Origin: Herminiimonas fonticola
GTDB taxonomy: Bacteria > Pseudomonadota > Gammaproteobacteria > Burkholderiales > Burkholderiaceae_D
Direction of reading: 5' to 3'
Length of the DNA stretch: 64,000 bases
Assembly (NCBI RefSeq): GCF_003293745.1
Contig: NZ_PTLZ01000002.1
Location: forward strand, 310,001-374,000
The number at the start of each line of letters is the position of its first letter. The first letter of the stretch is position 1. The position numbers and the translations under genes were made by a program. Under the pieces are notes generated by a model. That model ran no database searches. It saw only the letters and a list, made by a program, of their open reading frames with translations, and was not told the origin of the DNA. Positions 24,808 through 33,572 of this stretch are shown here, one piece after another.

Positions 24808-26292
24808 ATGAAATATTCAGATTTACGTGACTTTATTTCTCAGTTGCAACAGATGGGCGAACTTAAACGCATAAACATGCCAGTTTCGCCGTATTTAGAG
24901 ATGACGGAGATCTGTGATCGCACTCTTCGCGCCCAAGGTCCGGCACTTTTGTTCGAGCAGCCGACCGGGCATAAAATTCCCGTACTAGGTAATCTTTTCG
25001 GTACGCCGCAGCGCGTTGCTCTGGGTATGGGGGCAACCGATGTCAGTGAATTGCGCAAAATCGGTCACGTGCTGGCGATGCTGAAGGAGCCGGAACCGCC
25101 GAAAGGATTCAAGGACATGTTGGGTCTTGGATCGTTGGTGAAGTCGTTATGGGATATGGCGCCTAAGGAGCGCAGCAGCGCGCCATGCCAGGAAATCGTA
25201 TGGGAAGGTAATGATGTCGATCTGGCGCGCCTGCCGATTCAGCATTGCTGGCCGGGCGATATCGCCCCTCTTATTACATGGGGTTTGGTGATTACCAAAG
25301 GTCCGCACAAGAAACGCCAGAATCTGGGTATATATAGGCAGCAGGTTATTGGCCGCAACAAAGTCATCATGCGCTGGCTGGCACAACGTGGCGGCGCGCT
25401 GGATTTTCGTGAGCACAGTATTGTTAACCGCGGCCAGCCGTATCCGATCGCGGTCGCACTCGGTGCCGATCCCGCTACTATATTAGGAGCGGTGACGCCG
25501 GTGCCGGACAGTTTGTCGGAATACCAGTTCGCCGGCTTGTTGCGCGGCAGCCGGACTGAATTGGTCAAGGCGATCGGTAGCGAGTTGCGCGTGCCAGCTT
25601 CCGCTGAAATTGTGCTGGAAGGGCATATTTATCCGGACGAATCGCATCCGTCCGGTTACGAGCATGCGCTCGAAGGCCCGTATGGCGATCACACTGGTTA
25701 TTACAACGAGCAGGATACATTTCCCGTCTTCACGATCGATCGCATCACGATGCGACAAGATCCGATTTATCACTCTACGTATACAGGCAAGCCGCCGGAT
25801 GAGCCGGCCGTGCTCGGTGTGGCCTTGAATGAGGTATTCATTCCGCTGCTGCAAAAGCAGTTTTCGGAAATACTGGATTTCTATCTGCCGCCCGAAGGAT
25901 GCAGCTACCGGATGGCGGTTGTGCAGATCAAGAAAGCCTACCCGGGTCATGCCAAGCGCGTCATGTTCGGCGTATGGAGCTTTTTGCGTCAGTTCATGTA
26001 TACCAAGTTCATCATCGTAGTGGATGAGGACGTGAATATCCGCGACTGGAAAGAAGTGATCTGGGCGATTACAACCCGGGTTGATCCTACGCGTGACACG
26101 ACGCTGGTCGACAACACGCCTATCGATTATCTGGATTTTGCGTCACCGGTCAGCGGCCTGGGCAGCAAAATGGGTATAGACGCGACCAATAAATGGCCGG
26201 GTGAAACCAGTCGCGAATGGGGCACGACCATCGCCATGACGCCGGAAGTAAAAAAACGTGTCGATCAGATCTGGCAGGAGCTGGGGATTTAA
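24808..26292 (+). CDS. ubiD: 3-octaprenyl-4-hydroxybenzoate carboxy-lyase UbiD
   Basis: The 494-residue product begins [10 protein letters not shown], the usual UbiD start; an in-frame upstream start at 24769 would add 13 atypical residues. Landmarks are [23 protein letters not shown], the [13 protein letters not shown] stretch and [12 protein letters not shown], which contribute to prenylated-FMN, metal and substrate binding. It decarboxylates the polyprenyl-hydroxybenzoate intermediate in ubiquinone synthesis. The cofactor maker UbiX is not in this window. A strong terminator follows, and the SRP RNA gene begins about 160 bp downstream. Confidence 0.96.
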   Translation: MKYSDLRDFISQLQQMGELKRINMPVSPYLEMTEICDRTLRAQGPALLFEQPTGHKIPVLGNLFGTPQRVALGMGATDVSELRKIGHVLAMLKEPEPPKGFKDMLGLGSLVKSLWDMAPKERSSAPCQEIVWEGNDVDLARLPIQHCWPGDIAPLITWGLVITKGPHKKRQNLGIYRQQVIGRNKVIMRWLAQRGGALDFREHSIVNRGQPYPIAVALGADPATILGAVTPVPDSLSEYQFAGLLRGSRTELVKAIGSELRVPASAEIVLEGHIYPDESHPSGYEHALEGPYGDHTGYYNEQDTFPVFTIDRITMRQDPIYHSTYTGKPPDEPAVLGVALNEVFIPLLQKQFSEILDFYLPPEGCSYRMAVVQIKKAYPGHAKRVMFGVWSFLRQFMYTKFIIVVDEDVNIRDWKEVIWAITTRVDPTRDTTLVDNTPIDYLDFASPVSGLGSKMGIDATNKWPGETSREWGTTIAMTPEVKKRVDQIWQELGI

Positions 26293-26335
26293 TCGGCGAA
26301 GTCTATGACGTCTCGTTGATCTGCATAGCACAAAT

Positions 26336-26363
26336 AAAGGGCCGCTTCAAAGAGCGGCCCTTT
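26336..26363 (+). terminator. Terminator after ubiD
   Basis: AAAGGGCCGCT (26336-26346) pairs perfectly with AGCGGCCCTTT (26353-26363) around a 6-nt loop. Confidence 0.88.
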
Positions 26364-26454
26364 ATGTATGCACTGGTATTGCTCTGAGGATTTGCCGTGC
26401 TGCCGCAGCTAATTCCTGCAGCGCGCTTCGTTTTTTGCTGTTAAAATTCACCTC

Positions 26455-26552
26455 GGCGGGCCCCTGCGCATTGCGGCATGGCCAACCTGGTCAGGTCGGG
26501 AACGAAGCAGCCACAGTCATTTCCTGCAAGTGCCGCAGACAAGGCTCGCCTC
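26455..26552 (+). ncRNA. ffs: 4.5S signal recognition particle RNA
   Basis: The conserved SRP domain IV core is present: GGTCAGGTCGGGAACGAAGC, closely matching the E. coli 4.5S sequence including the asymmetric and symmetric loops that bind Ffh. The ends GGCGGGCC (26455-26462) and GGCTCGCC (26543-26550) pair, and TGCGGCA pairs with TGCCGCA further in, giving a hairpin of about 98 nt. A T-rich stretch follows directly and should terminate transcription; TAAAAT about 10 bp upstream is a candidate -10 box. Confidence 0.95.
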
Positions 26553-26678
26553 TTTATCTTTTTATAGCCACAGCTCTAGTCGCTATACCTTCCAAGTAGC
26601 ATCCATATATAGACAGTCCCACCAGTTGATCTGCTCGGCTGTTTTGTGATTCTCTAATTTAATCTCGCTCAGCTTGTA

Positions 26679-27134
26679 CTAATCAGGCAGCAAATTACTT
26701 TTCATTCTGCGCATGACTTGTGTGCTACTTTCGATTTCACTAATCGACAAGCCTTGCATCATCTCTGCGCGTAGTTCTTTCGATAACTTTTCGATAATCT
26801 TCAATTGTTCATTCGCCTTGGGGGTCAGTACCGCATATTTACGTCGCTTGTCGGCGCTGGATGCGGTGCGCTGTACCCATTCCTTTTCTTCTAGTATGTC
26901 TAGCAGGCGAACCAGCGTCGGGCTTTCGATGCCTAGCTTGCGTGCCAGGTCGCGTTGCATCAAGCCTTGCGGATGTCTATGCAACTGTAATAGGACCTGA
27001 CGAGTCGAAAGGTTCAAGCCGAACGGTTTGAGGCGCTGATTCATCTGGTAACGCCAGGCGCGCGAGATGTCGCCTATCGTTTGTCCGAGTTCGGTTTGGT
27101 AATCGGTCAGATTGCCGTGTATGTCTGCTGTCAT
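26679..27134 (-). CDS. MarR-family transcriptional regulator
   Basis: The 151-residue protein has the MarR winged-helix: GLNLSTRQVLLQLHRHPQGLMQRDLARKLGIESPTLVRLLDILEEKEWVQR in sections, with the wing SSADKRRKYAVLTPKA. It is divergent from the RND efflux genes across 157 bp, and the region contains an inverted repeat that could be its operator. Likely role: repression of the pump until a phenolic or antibiotic ligand binds. Confidence 0.9.
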   Translation of the reverse strand: MTADIHGNLTDYQTELGQTIGDISRAWRYQMNQRLKPFGLNLSTRQVLLQLHRHPQGLMQRDLARKLGIESPTLVRLLDILEEKEWVQRTASSADKRRKYAVLTPKANEQLKIIEKLSKELRAEMMQGLSISEIESSTQVMRRMKSNLLPD

Positions 27135-27184
27135 TTTTCCGTCAGCCTGTTGCGATGAATGATAATTGGCATGTTAAGCTAGCA

Positions 27185-27199
27185 GTTAGTATAGCTAAC
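27185..27199. promoter_or_regulatory. Candidate MarR operator
   Basis: GTTAGTATAGCTAAC has perfect 5-bp arms (GTTAG/CTAAC) around a 5-bp centre. It lies 51-65 bp before the MarR start and 93-107 bp before the pump adaptor start. Binding is inferred from its location. Confidence 0.4.
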
Positions 27200-27291
27200 G
27201 AATTGATGCTTGGTAACGTTGGCACTTGCGCTTATTTTCATGAATTGCTTTTTCAGCAGTTCATTTCATCAGTTCACACTAAATAGTCAGC

Positions 27292-28437
27292 ATGCAACAA
27301 ACGAAAAAATATCTTTTGATAGGCGCAGCAGTCGTGGTGCTTGGTGGCGTCGCTTATCTGGGTTTGCGCGCTCCTGCGGAGCACGGCAAAAAATCCGATA
27401 ACGTGCAAATCGTCAAAACCGCTATCGCTGAACAAAAGACGATTCCGATCAAGGTTCTGGCCAATGGCTATGTAACGGCGATTAATACAGTCGACGTGCG
27501 GCCTAAAGTGCAGAACATTGTGCGCACGATACACGTGAAGGAAGGGCAGTTCGTCAAAGCCGGCCAATTGCTGTTCACGCTGGATGAACGCAGCGATCAA
27601 TCGAACGTGGCAAAAGCGCGTGCTGAACTGGCCGCCAGTCAATCAGATCTGGCGGACGCAGAGTTGACGCTCAAACGCAACGAAGATCTGCTGGCGCGTA
27701 ATTTTGTTTCCAAGGCCGTCGTCGATACCTCGCGTAACAAGGTTGAGTCATTACGTAATACCGTCAAGGCGAATCAGGCGATTACAGAATCCGGCAATGT
27801 TGCCCTCAGTGATAACCGTATCGAAGCCAGTATTTCCGGCCGTATCGGCATTATCAGTGTGCATCCTGGCAGCTTGGCGCAACCGTCCGGTGACGCGATG
27901 GTGACAATCTCTCAGCTCGATCCGATAGCGGTGAGCTTTACCTTGCCTGAGCGTGAATTGGCAAATATCACCGCGACTTATCCACAAGGTAATGCACCGG
28001 TTAAAGTGCAATTGCCGGGACAACCGGAAGTGACCGGCAAACTTATCTTTATCGACAACACTGCAGATACACAAAGCGGCACGATACGCATGAAGGCGCA
28101 ATTCGATAACGCGGCGCAAAAATTATGGCCAGGCACTTTTGTCAGTGTGAATATGATTTCGCGTAACGTGGCGGATGCAGTGCTGGTACCGGCGCAAGCG
28201 GTAGTCACCGGGCCGGAATACAAATTCATCTATGTTGTGCAGGCAGATGACACGGTCAAGGAACAAAAGATTGAAGTCGTGGCGATCGAAGAGGGCCAGG
28301 CAGCGGTCACTGGCCTGGTTGCGAATGCACGCGTTGTAGTCGAGGGCACGCAAAATCTGCGCGCCGGCAGCAAAATCAGTGAAGCAAAAGATAAGTCGCC
28401 CGCTGGTGCAAAACCATCTGTCGCCCCAGTTCATTAA
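27292..28437 (+). CDS. RND efflux periplasmic adaptor (membrane fusion protein)
   Basis: The 381-residue protein has an N-terminal membrane anchor (LLIGAAVVVLGGVAYLGL), a lipoyl half-motif (GQFVKAGQLLFTLDERSD), an alpha-helical hairpin (about residues 100-165, with LARNFVSKAVVD), and the second lipoyl half plus beta-barrel domain (IEASISGRIGIISVHPGSLAQ). It is of the MdtA/HlyD type and links an inner-membrane RND transporter to an outer-membrane channel. The C-terminal 20 residues are Lys/Pro/Ala-rich. The partner pump gene lies 106 bp downstream. No outer-membrane factor gene follows. Confidence 0.92.
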   Translation: MQQTKKYLLIGAAVVVLGGVAYLGLRAPAEHGKKSDNVQIVKTAIAEQKTIPIKVLANGYVTAINTVDVRPKVQNIVRTIHVKEGQFVKAGQLLFTLDERSDQSNVAKARAELAASQSDLADAELTLKRNEDLLARNFVSKAVVDTSRNKVESLRNTVKANQAITESGNVALSDNRIEASISGRIGIISVHPGSLAQPSGDAMVTISQLDPIAVSFTLPERELANITATYPQGNAPVKVQLPGQPEVTGKLIFIDNTADTQSGTIRMKAQFDNAAQKLWPGTFVSVNMISRNVADAVLVPAQAVVTGPEYKFIYVVQADDTVKEQKIEVVAIEEGQAAVTGLVANARVVVEGTQNLRAGSKISEAKDKSPAGAKPSVAPVH

Positions 28438-28543
28438 TTGGTATTTCCAATCGCAAGATCGCAGGTGGCGCTCAGCATTTGTACATGCGAGCGCATGCTT
28501 CTTAAATTGATCAACACAGTGTTATTGCCCGACTGATTATCCA

Positions 28544-31500
28544 GTGAATATTTCCGAACTTTGCATACGTCGGCCGGTCATGACCGTGCTCTTGTCGATC
28601 GCGGTGGTCGTGATCGGTATCTTTTGCTATTTCAAGTTGCCGATTGCGGCCTTGCCTAGCTACGACACGCCGATCATTAACGTTACGGCATCCTTGCCCG
28701 GCGCCAGCCCGGAAGTCATGGCATCGTCTGTCGCAACGCCGCTGGAAAAACAGTTTTCCACCATCGCCGGCGTTGCCACTATCAGTTCCAGCAGCACCCT
28801 GGGCAATACCTCCATCGTTTTAGAGTTCGATCAAAATCGCGATATCGATGCCGCTGCGGTCGATGTACAAGCTGCATTGCTGCGCGCGCAGCGCAGTCTG
28901 CCGGACGAGATGAATGATTTGCCGGCATACCGCAAGGTCAATCCGGCCGATGCCGCGATCTTGTTGCTGGCATTAACGTCGCCATCGATCTCTTTATCCG
29001 ATCTGAACGACTATGCAGAGAATCTGATTTCACCATCACTGTCGACAATTGACGGGGTGGCGCAGGTGCAGGTGTACGGTCAACGGCGTTATGCAGTGCG
29101 CATCAAGGTCAAGCCGAACGAACTGGCGGCACGCAATATGACGCTGGATGAAATTGCTGCATCGCTGCGTGCCTCGAATGCCAATTCACCGGTCGGCGTT
29201 CTGGATGGCCCGCGTCAGACGCTGACCTTGCAGGCAAATGAACAATTGAAAAATGCAGAAGCGTTCAGCAATCTGGTTATCAGCAGCAGCAACGGACAAA
29301 CCACGCGTCTGAAAGATGTAGCGACGGTCGAAGATAGTGTGGAATCGACCAAGAGCGGTAGCTGGGTAAACGGCAAGCCTTCGATTGTTCTTGCAGTGCA
29401 GCGCCAGCCGAATGCCAACACGGTGGCCGTGGTCGATGGCGTCAAACGCACCTTGCCGCAATTCAAATCACAAATGCCTGCATCCATCGAGTTGCAGGTT
29501 TTGAACGATAGGTCAGTCTCGATACGCGAGGCGATTCATGACGTCAAACTGACTTTGCTGCTGACCATCGCATTGGTGGTGCTGGTAATTTTCCTGTTTT
29601 TGAAGCGACTGACTGCGACACTGATTCCAGTGTTGTCTTTGCCGATTTCGTTGATCGGTTGTTGCGCCTTGATGTACTGGTTTGGCTACAGTCTCGACAA
29701 TATCTCGCTGCTTGGCATCACGATTGCTGTCGGGCTGGTGGTGGATGATGCGATCGTCATGCTGGAAAACATCGTGCGTCATATAGAAGATGGCATGGAG
29801 CCTTTGGCTGCGGCCTTGAAGGGATCGCGTGAAGTCAGCTTCACGATTATTTCGATTTCGATTTCTCTGGTCGCTGTCTTCATCCCTATCTTTTTCATGC
29901 CGGGCGTGATCGGTTTGCTGTTCCATGAATTTGCCGCTGTGGTGTCATTGGCGGTGCTGGTTTCCGCGGTCATGTCTTTGACGCTGGTGCCGATGATGTG
30001 CAGCCGTTTGCTGAAGCATGAAGAACAGGATGGCAACGAAGGCGCTCACTCACAGGAAAAAGAAAACTGGCTTATCAGAACGTTCGAAAAAGGATTCAAT
30101 CGCGTACTCGATAGTTATACGCATGCACTTGATTGGTCGCTCGCACATAGAGTCACGATGTTGTGGGTTGCCGTGGGCACTTTTGTGTTGACCGCGTTTT
30201 TATTCATCACGATTCCAAAAGGTTTTTTCCCTTCAGAAGATATCGGCCAGATCAGCGTCACGATAGAAGGGCCTCAGGATGCCTCGTACCCCACCATGGT
30301 GCAACTGGTAACTGCCGTCGGTACCATCATTCAAAATGATCCGAATGTAGCGACCGCGACGATGCGCGCGCGCGATAGCAATGTCGGCAACATGTTCGTT
30401 GGCCTCAAGCCGCGTTCCGAACGTGCTTCGATGGAGAAAGTATTAAGCGATTTGCGCCGCAAGGTGAAAGCGGTTCCGGGAGCGACGGTTTATTTGACGC
30501 CAGTGCAAAATTTACGGCTGGGCGGCCGCACATCCAAGAGTCAGTTCCAGTATGTATTGCAAAGCGTGCAAGCAGAGGAGTTGAATACGTGGGCGGAAAA
30601 AATGCAGGCGCAGATGCGCGCTGACGGTTCTTTCATTGACGTCACCAGCGATTCGCAACTGAAGGGTTTGCAGGCAGTGGTAGAAATCAACCGCGATCGC
30701 GCGAATGAAGCGGGTGTCGGTATCGCCGACATACGCACCGCGCTGTACAGTGCTTACGGTGATCGCCAAGTCTCGACGATTTATACCAGCAGCAATAGTT
30801 ACTCGGTGATCATGCAGGATGACAGCACGGGCATGCAGGATGAATCGACGCTGAGCAAAATTTATCTGCGTAGCAAAACCGGTGCGCTGGTGCCGTTATT
30901 AAGTGTGGCAACAGTCAAGCGTACTGCGGGGCCTATCTCGGTCAATCATCAGGGACAACTGCAGGCGATTACACTGTCTTTCAATCTGGCGCCCGGCATT
31001 CCTCTGGGTGATGCGACCAAGAAAGTCGATCAGATCAAGGATGCCATCAATTTTCCGGCTGGCATCGCAACCAATTATGCGGGTGATGCCGCTGTATTCC
31101 AGTCGTCACAAAGCAGCCAGATTGCCTTGGTCGTGCTGGCACTGGTCGTGATCTATATTCTGCTCGGCGTTTTGTATGAAAGTTATATTCATCCGATCAC
31201 GATTCTTGCCGGTTTGCCGTCTGCTGCGGTGGGTGCACTGCTGACGTTGCGTATCTTTGGTTTTGAACTGACGATGATTGCGGTGATCGGTATCTTGCTG
31301 TTGATTGGTTTGGTGAAAAAGAACGCGATCATGATGATCGACTTTGCACTGGCTGCACAACGGGAACAAGGTATGACACCGGCCGAAGCGATTCGTACTG
31401 CATGTATTTTGCGCTTCCGTCCTATCATGATGACGACGCTGGCAGCAGCATTTGGTGCGCTGCCGATTGCGCTTGGCCTGGGTGCCGGTGCAGAGTTGCG

Positions 31501-31651
31501 ACAGCCGCTAGGCTTGGCTGTGGTGGGTGGTTTGCTGGTGTCGCAAGTGATTACGCTGTTGATTACACCAGTGATCTATCTATACCTCGATCGCTTCAGT
31601 GGCGATGGTCCGTTGCAGATCACAGCTGAGCAGGAACTGGCTGCACGTTGA
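28544..31651 (+). CDS. RND multidrug efflux transporter (HAE1, MdtB/MdtC-like)
   Basis: The protein is 1035 residues from a GTG start (28544), with the RND topology of 12 helices and two large periplasmic loops. It starts SELCIRRPVMTVLLS, typical of MdtB/MdtC. The proton relay is intact: adjacent Asp in GLVVDDAIVMLENI (helix 4) and Lys in LIGLVKKNAIMMIDFAL (helix 10). It would expel drugs or bile-salt-like compounds using the proton gradient. It works with the upstream adaptor and presumably a TolC-like channel encoded elsewhere. It is probably controlled by the divergent MarR protein. Confidence 0.94.
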   Translation: MNISELCIRRPVMTVLLSIAVVVIGIFCYFKLPIAALPSYDTPIINVTASLPGASPEVMASSVATPLEKQFSTIAGVATISSSSTLGNTSIVLEFDQNRDIDAAAVDVQAALLRAQRSLPDEMNDLPAYRKVNPADAAILLLALTSPSISLSDLNDYAENLISPSLSTIDGVAQVQVYGQRRYAVRIKVKPNELAARNMTLDEIAASLRASNANSPVGVLDGPRQTLTLQANEQLKNAEAFSNLVISSSNGQTTRLKDVATVEDSVESTKSGSWVNGKPSIVLAVQRQPNANTVAVVDGVKRTLPQFKSQMPASIELQVLNDRSVSIREAIHDVKLTLLLTIALVVLVIFLFLKRLTATLIPVLSLPISLIGCCALMYWFGYSLDNISLLGITIAVGLVVDDAIVMLENIVRHIEDGMEPLAAALKGSREVSFTIISISISLVAVFIPIFFMPGVIGLLFHEFAAVVSLAVLVSAVMSLTLVPMMCSRLLKHEEQDGNEGAHSQEKENWLIRTFEKGFNRVLDSYTHALDWSLAHRVTMLWVAVGTFVLTAFLFITIPKGFFPSEDIGQISVTIEGPQDASYPTMVQLVTAVGTIIQNDPNVATATMRARDSNVGNMFVGLKPRSERASMEKVLSDLRRKVKAVPGATVYLTPVQNLRLGGRTSKSQFQYVLQSVQAEELNTWAEKMQAQMRADGSFIDVTSDSQLKGLQAVVEINRDRANEAGVGIADIRTALYSAYGDRQVSTIYTSSNSYSVIMQDDSTGMQDESTLSKIYLRSKTGALVPLLSVATVKRTAGPISVNHQGQLQAITLSFNLAPGIPLGDATKKVDQIKDAINFPAGIATNYAGDAAVFQSSQSSQIALVVLALVVIYILLGVLYESYIHPITILAGLPSAAVGALLTLRIFGFELTMIAVIGILLLIGLVKKNAIMMIDFALAAQREQGMTPAEAIRTACILRFRPIMMTTLAAAFGALPIALGLGAGAELRQPLGLAVVGGLLVSQVITLLITPVIYLYLDRFSGDGPLQITAEQELAAR

Positions 31652-31653
31652 AA

Positions 31654-33321
31654 TTACGCCGCCCAGGCGCGTTCAAGTATTGCGCGCTGTATGACCGCTG
31701 TACTGTGCGTGTCGCCTAAGGTTCCAAATACACGACCGGATGCTGCATCGCTGCGACTGCTGATGAATAGCTCAGCATTTGCAGCAGGTGCATGTTGCAG
31801 CATCAGGCAGGATTGAATGATTAGTACTAAACGCTGTGCAATACGGCGCGCCAGCATTTCTCTCTGTTCTGCTGAAGTTGCCAGGTCTGCGTGCAAAGCC
31901 TTGATCGCATCGAGCAGAGCAGGGTGAGCTGCTGCAGTATTTTTCAGTTCGCTCAACAGCAGAGCAAAACCTTCCTGCTCTTTTTCGATGGCGCGCAATA
32001 CGTCCAAACACATCACATTGCCGGAACCTTCCCAGATTGAATTGACTGGCGCTTCGCGGTACATGCGTGCCATCGCACCGGTTTCCACATAGCCGTTACC
32101 ACCCCAAATTTCCATGCATTCGCCGGTAAATTCCAGTGCGCGCTTGCAGATCCAGAACTTGGCTGCCGGTGTAACAATGCGACGCCATGCGCGTTCCCGC
32201 AGATCGTTCGGAGATTCCTGAGATGCATCGGCGGCGCGCGCCAATCGCAGCATCAGCAAGGTGGCGGCTTCGCTTTCCAATGCTAGATCGGATAGCACAT
32301 TGCGCATCAGCGCTTGTTCTGCCAACGGACGTCCGAATGCATTGCGGTGCCGTGCATGATGAATGGCTTGCACCAGTGCATTGCGCATCAAGCCAGCGCT
32401 ACCGATGACGCAATCAAGTCGCGTGTGATTCGCCATTTCTATAATGGTTGGAATGCCGCGACCTTCTTCGCCCACCATTACGCCGCAGGCATCCTGAAAC
32501 TCGACTTCGCTGCTGGCATTGGAGCGATTGCCGAGTTTGTCTTTCAAGCTTTGTATCAATATCGAATTCTTGCTGCCGTCAGGACACCAGCGCGGCACGA
32601 AGAAGCAGGACAATCCTGCTCCTGTAAGTGCCAACACCATATGGGCGTCGCACATAGGCGCGGAGAAGAACCATTTGTGACCGGTCAGCAGATATTCTTT
32701 GCCACGTCCTTGGCCCTGAATGGGATGTGCGACAGTGGTATTACTGCGCACATCGGAGCCTCCCTGTTTTTCCGTCATGCCCATACCTATCAGCATGGAA
32801 TGTTTTTGCTCCAAAGGCAGATCGCGTGGATCGTGTTCAAGGGAAAACAGTTTTTTCTTCAGTGTTGCAAACAATTTTTCTTCTTGCTGCAGCAAGGGAA
32901 TCGACGCAAAGGTCATTGTTACCGGGCATAGCGAACCCGATTCGACCTGTGCCTGCAGATAATAGGCTGCGGTGCGTGCGACATGCGCGCCGCTACGTGG
33001 CTGCGACCAGGGTAGGGCATGCAGGTTTTCACGTCTTTGCATGGCAAGTAATTGATGCCAGCTGGGGTGGAAGTCGACTGCATCGATGCGATTGCCGAAG
33101 CGATCGTGGGTGCGCAGTTCCGGGATATGCTGATTGGCGAATTGGCCCAGATGCAAGGTTTCCTGCGTGCCGAGTTCTGCTCCATAACGGATCAGATCCT
33201 GTTCATGCCAGGCTGCCTGCTCGCGTTGTACGGCGGCGGCCAGGGTCAGATCAGTAGAGTACAAATTGTAGTCGCGCAGATCCGGCGCCTGATTGGTGAC
33301 GTCGTGAGTAGGCCATTGCAT
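31654..33321 (-). CDS. aidB: AidB-type acyl-CoA dehydrogenase
   Basis: The 555-residue flavoprotein aligns along its whole length with E. coli AidB as I remember it: it begins MQWPTHDVTNQ, contains the diagnostic GMGMTEKQGGSDVRSNTT, KDKLGNRSNASSEVEF, and NSIWEGSGNVMCLDVLRA. AidB binds FAD and DNA and is part of the adaptive response to alkylation, perhaps destroying alkylating agents. No ada or alkB gene is nearby in this window. Its 3' end meets the 3' end of the RND pump gene with two bases between them. Confidence 0.93.
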   Translation of the reverse strand: MQWPTHDVTNQAPDLRDYNLYSTDLTLAAAVQREQAAWHEQDLIRYGAELGTQETLHLGQFANQHIPELRTHDRFGNRIDAVDFHPSWHQLLAMQRRENLHALPWSQPRSGAHVARTAAYYLQAQVESGSLCPVTMTFASIPLLQQEEKLFATLKKKLFSLEHDPRDLPLEQKHSMLIGMGMTEKQGGSDVRSNTTVAHPIQGQGRGKEYLLTGHKWFFSAPMCDAHMVLALTGAGLSCFFVPRWCPDGSKNSILIQSLKDKLGNRSNASSEVEFQDACGVMVGEEGRGIPTIIEMANHTRLDCVIGSAGLMRNALVQAIHHARHRNAFGRPLAEQALMRNVLSDLALESEAATLLMLRLARAADASQESPNDLRERAWRRIVTPAAKFWICKRALEFTGECMEIWGGNGYVETGAMARMYREAPVNSIWEGSGNVMCLDVLRAIEKEQEGFALLLSELKNTAAAHPALLDAIKALHADLATSAEQREMLARRIAQRLVLIIQSCLMLQHAPAANAELFISSRSDAASGRVFGTLGDTHSTAVIQRAILERAWAA

Positions 33322-33572
33322 GGAGAACTCCTTTTGCTATGTTGCAAACTGCTTCAAGGCTGCCGGAAGACTGCATCTGAACCGAGTCTATAACTATGCG
33401 CTGCAGCTTGCCATTTTAGATGGGCTTGGCTTGATTCTGCGCCGTTTTTTCCATCAATTTTTCCATGAATTATTACCGTACAAGCAAGGAAAACAGGAAC
33501 ACTGTAAATCTACTGCCGTCGTCAGGTAAAATGCGGTTTGCGTTTTTATTGTTTTTATCCAGATCGGCTCTC

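Noticed and set aside
33465-33572. Upstream extension of dnaX
   Set aside because: The added residues do not resemble DnaX; the ATG at 33573 gives the normal family start.
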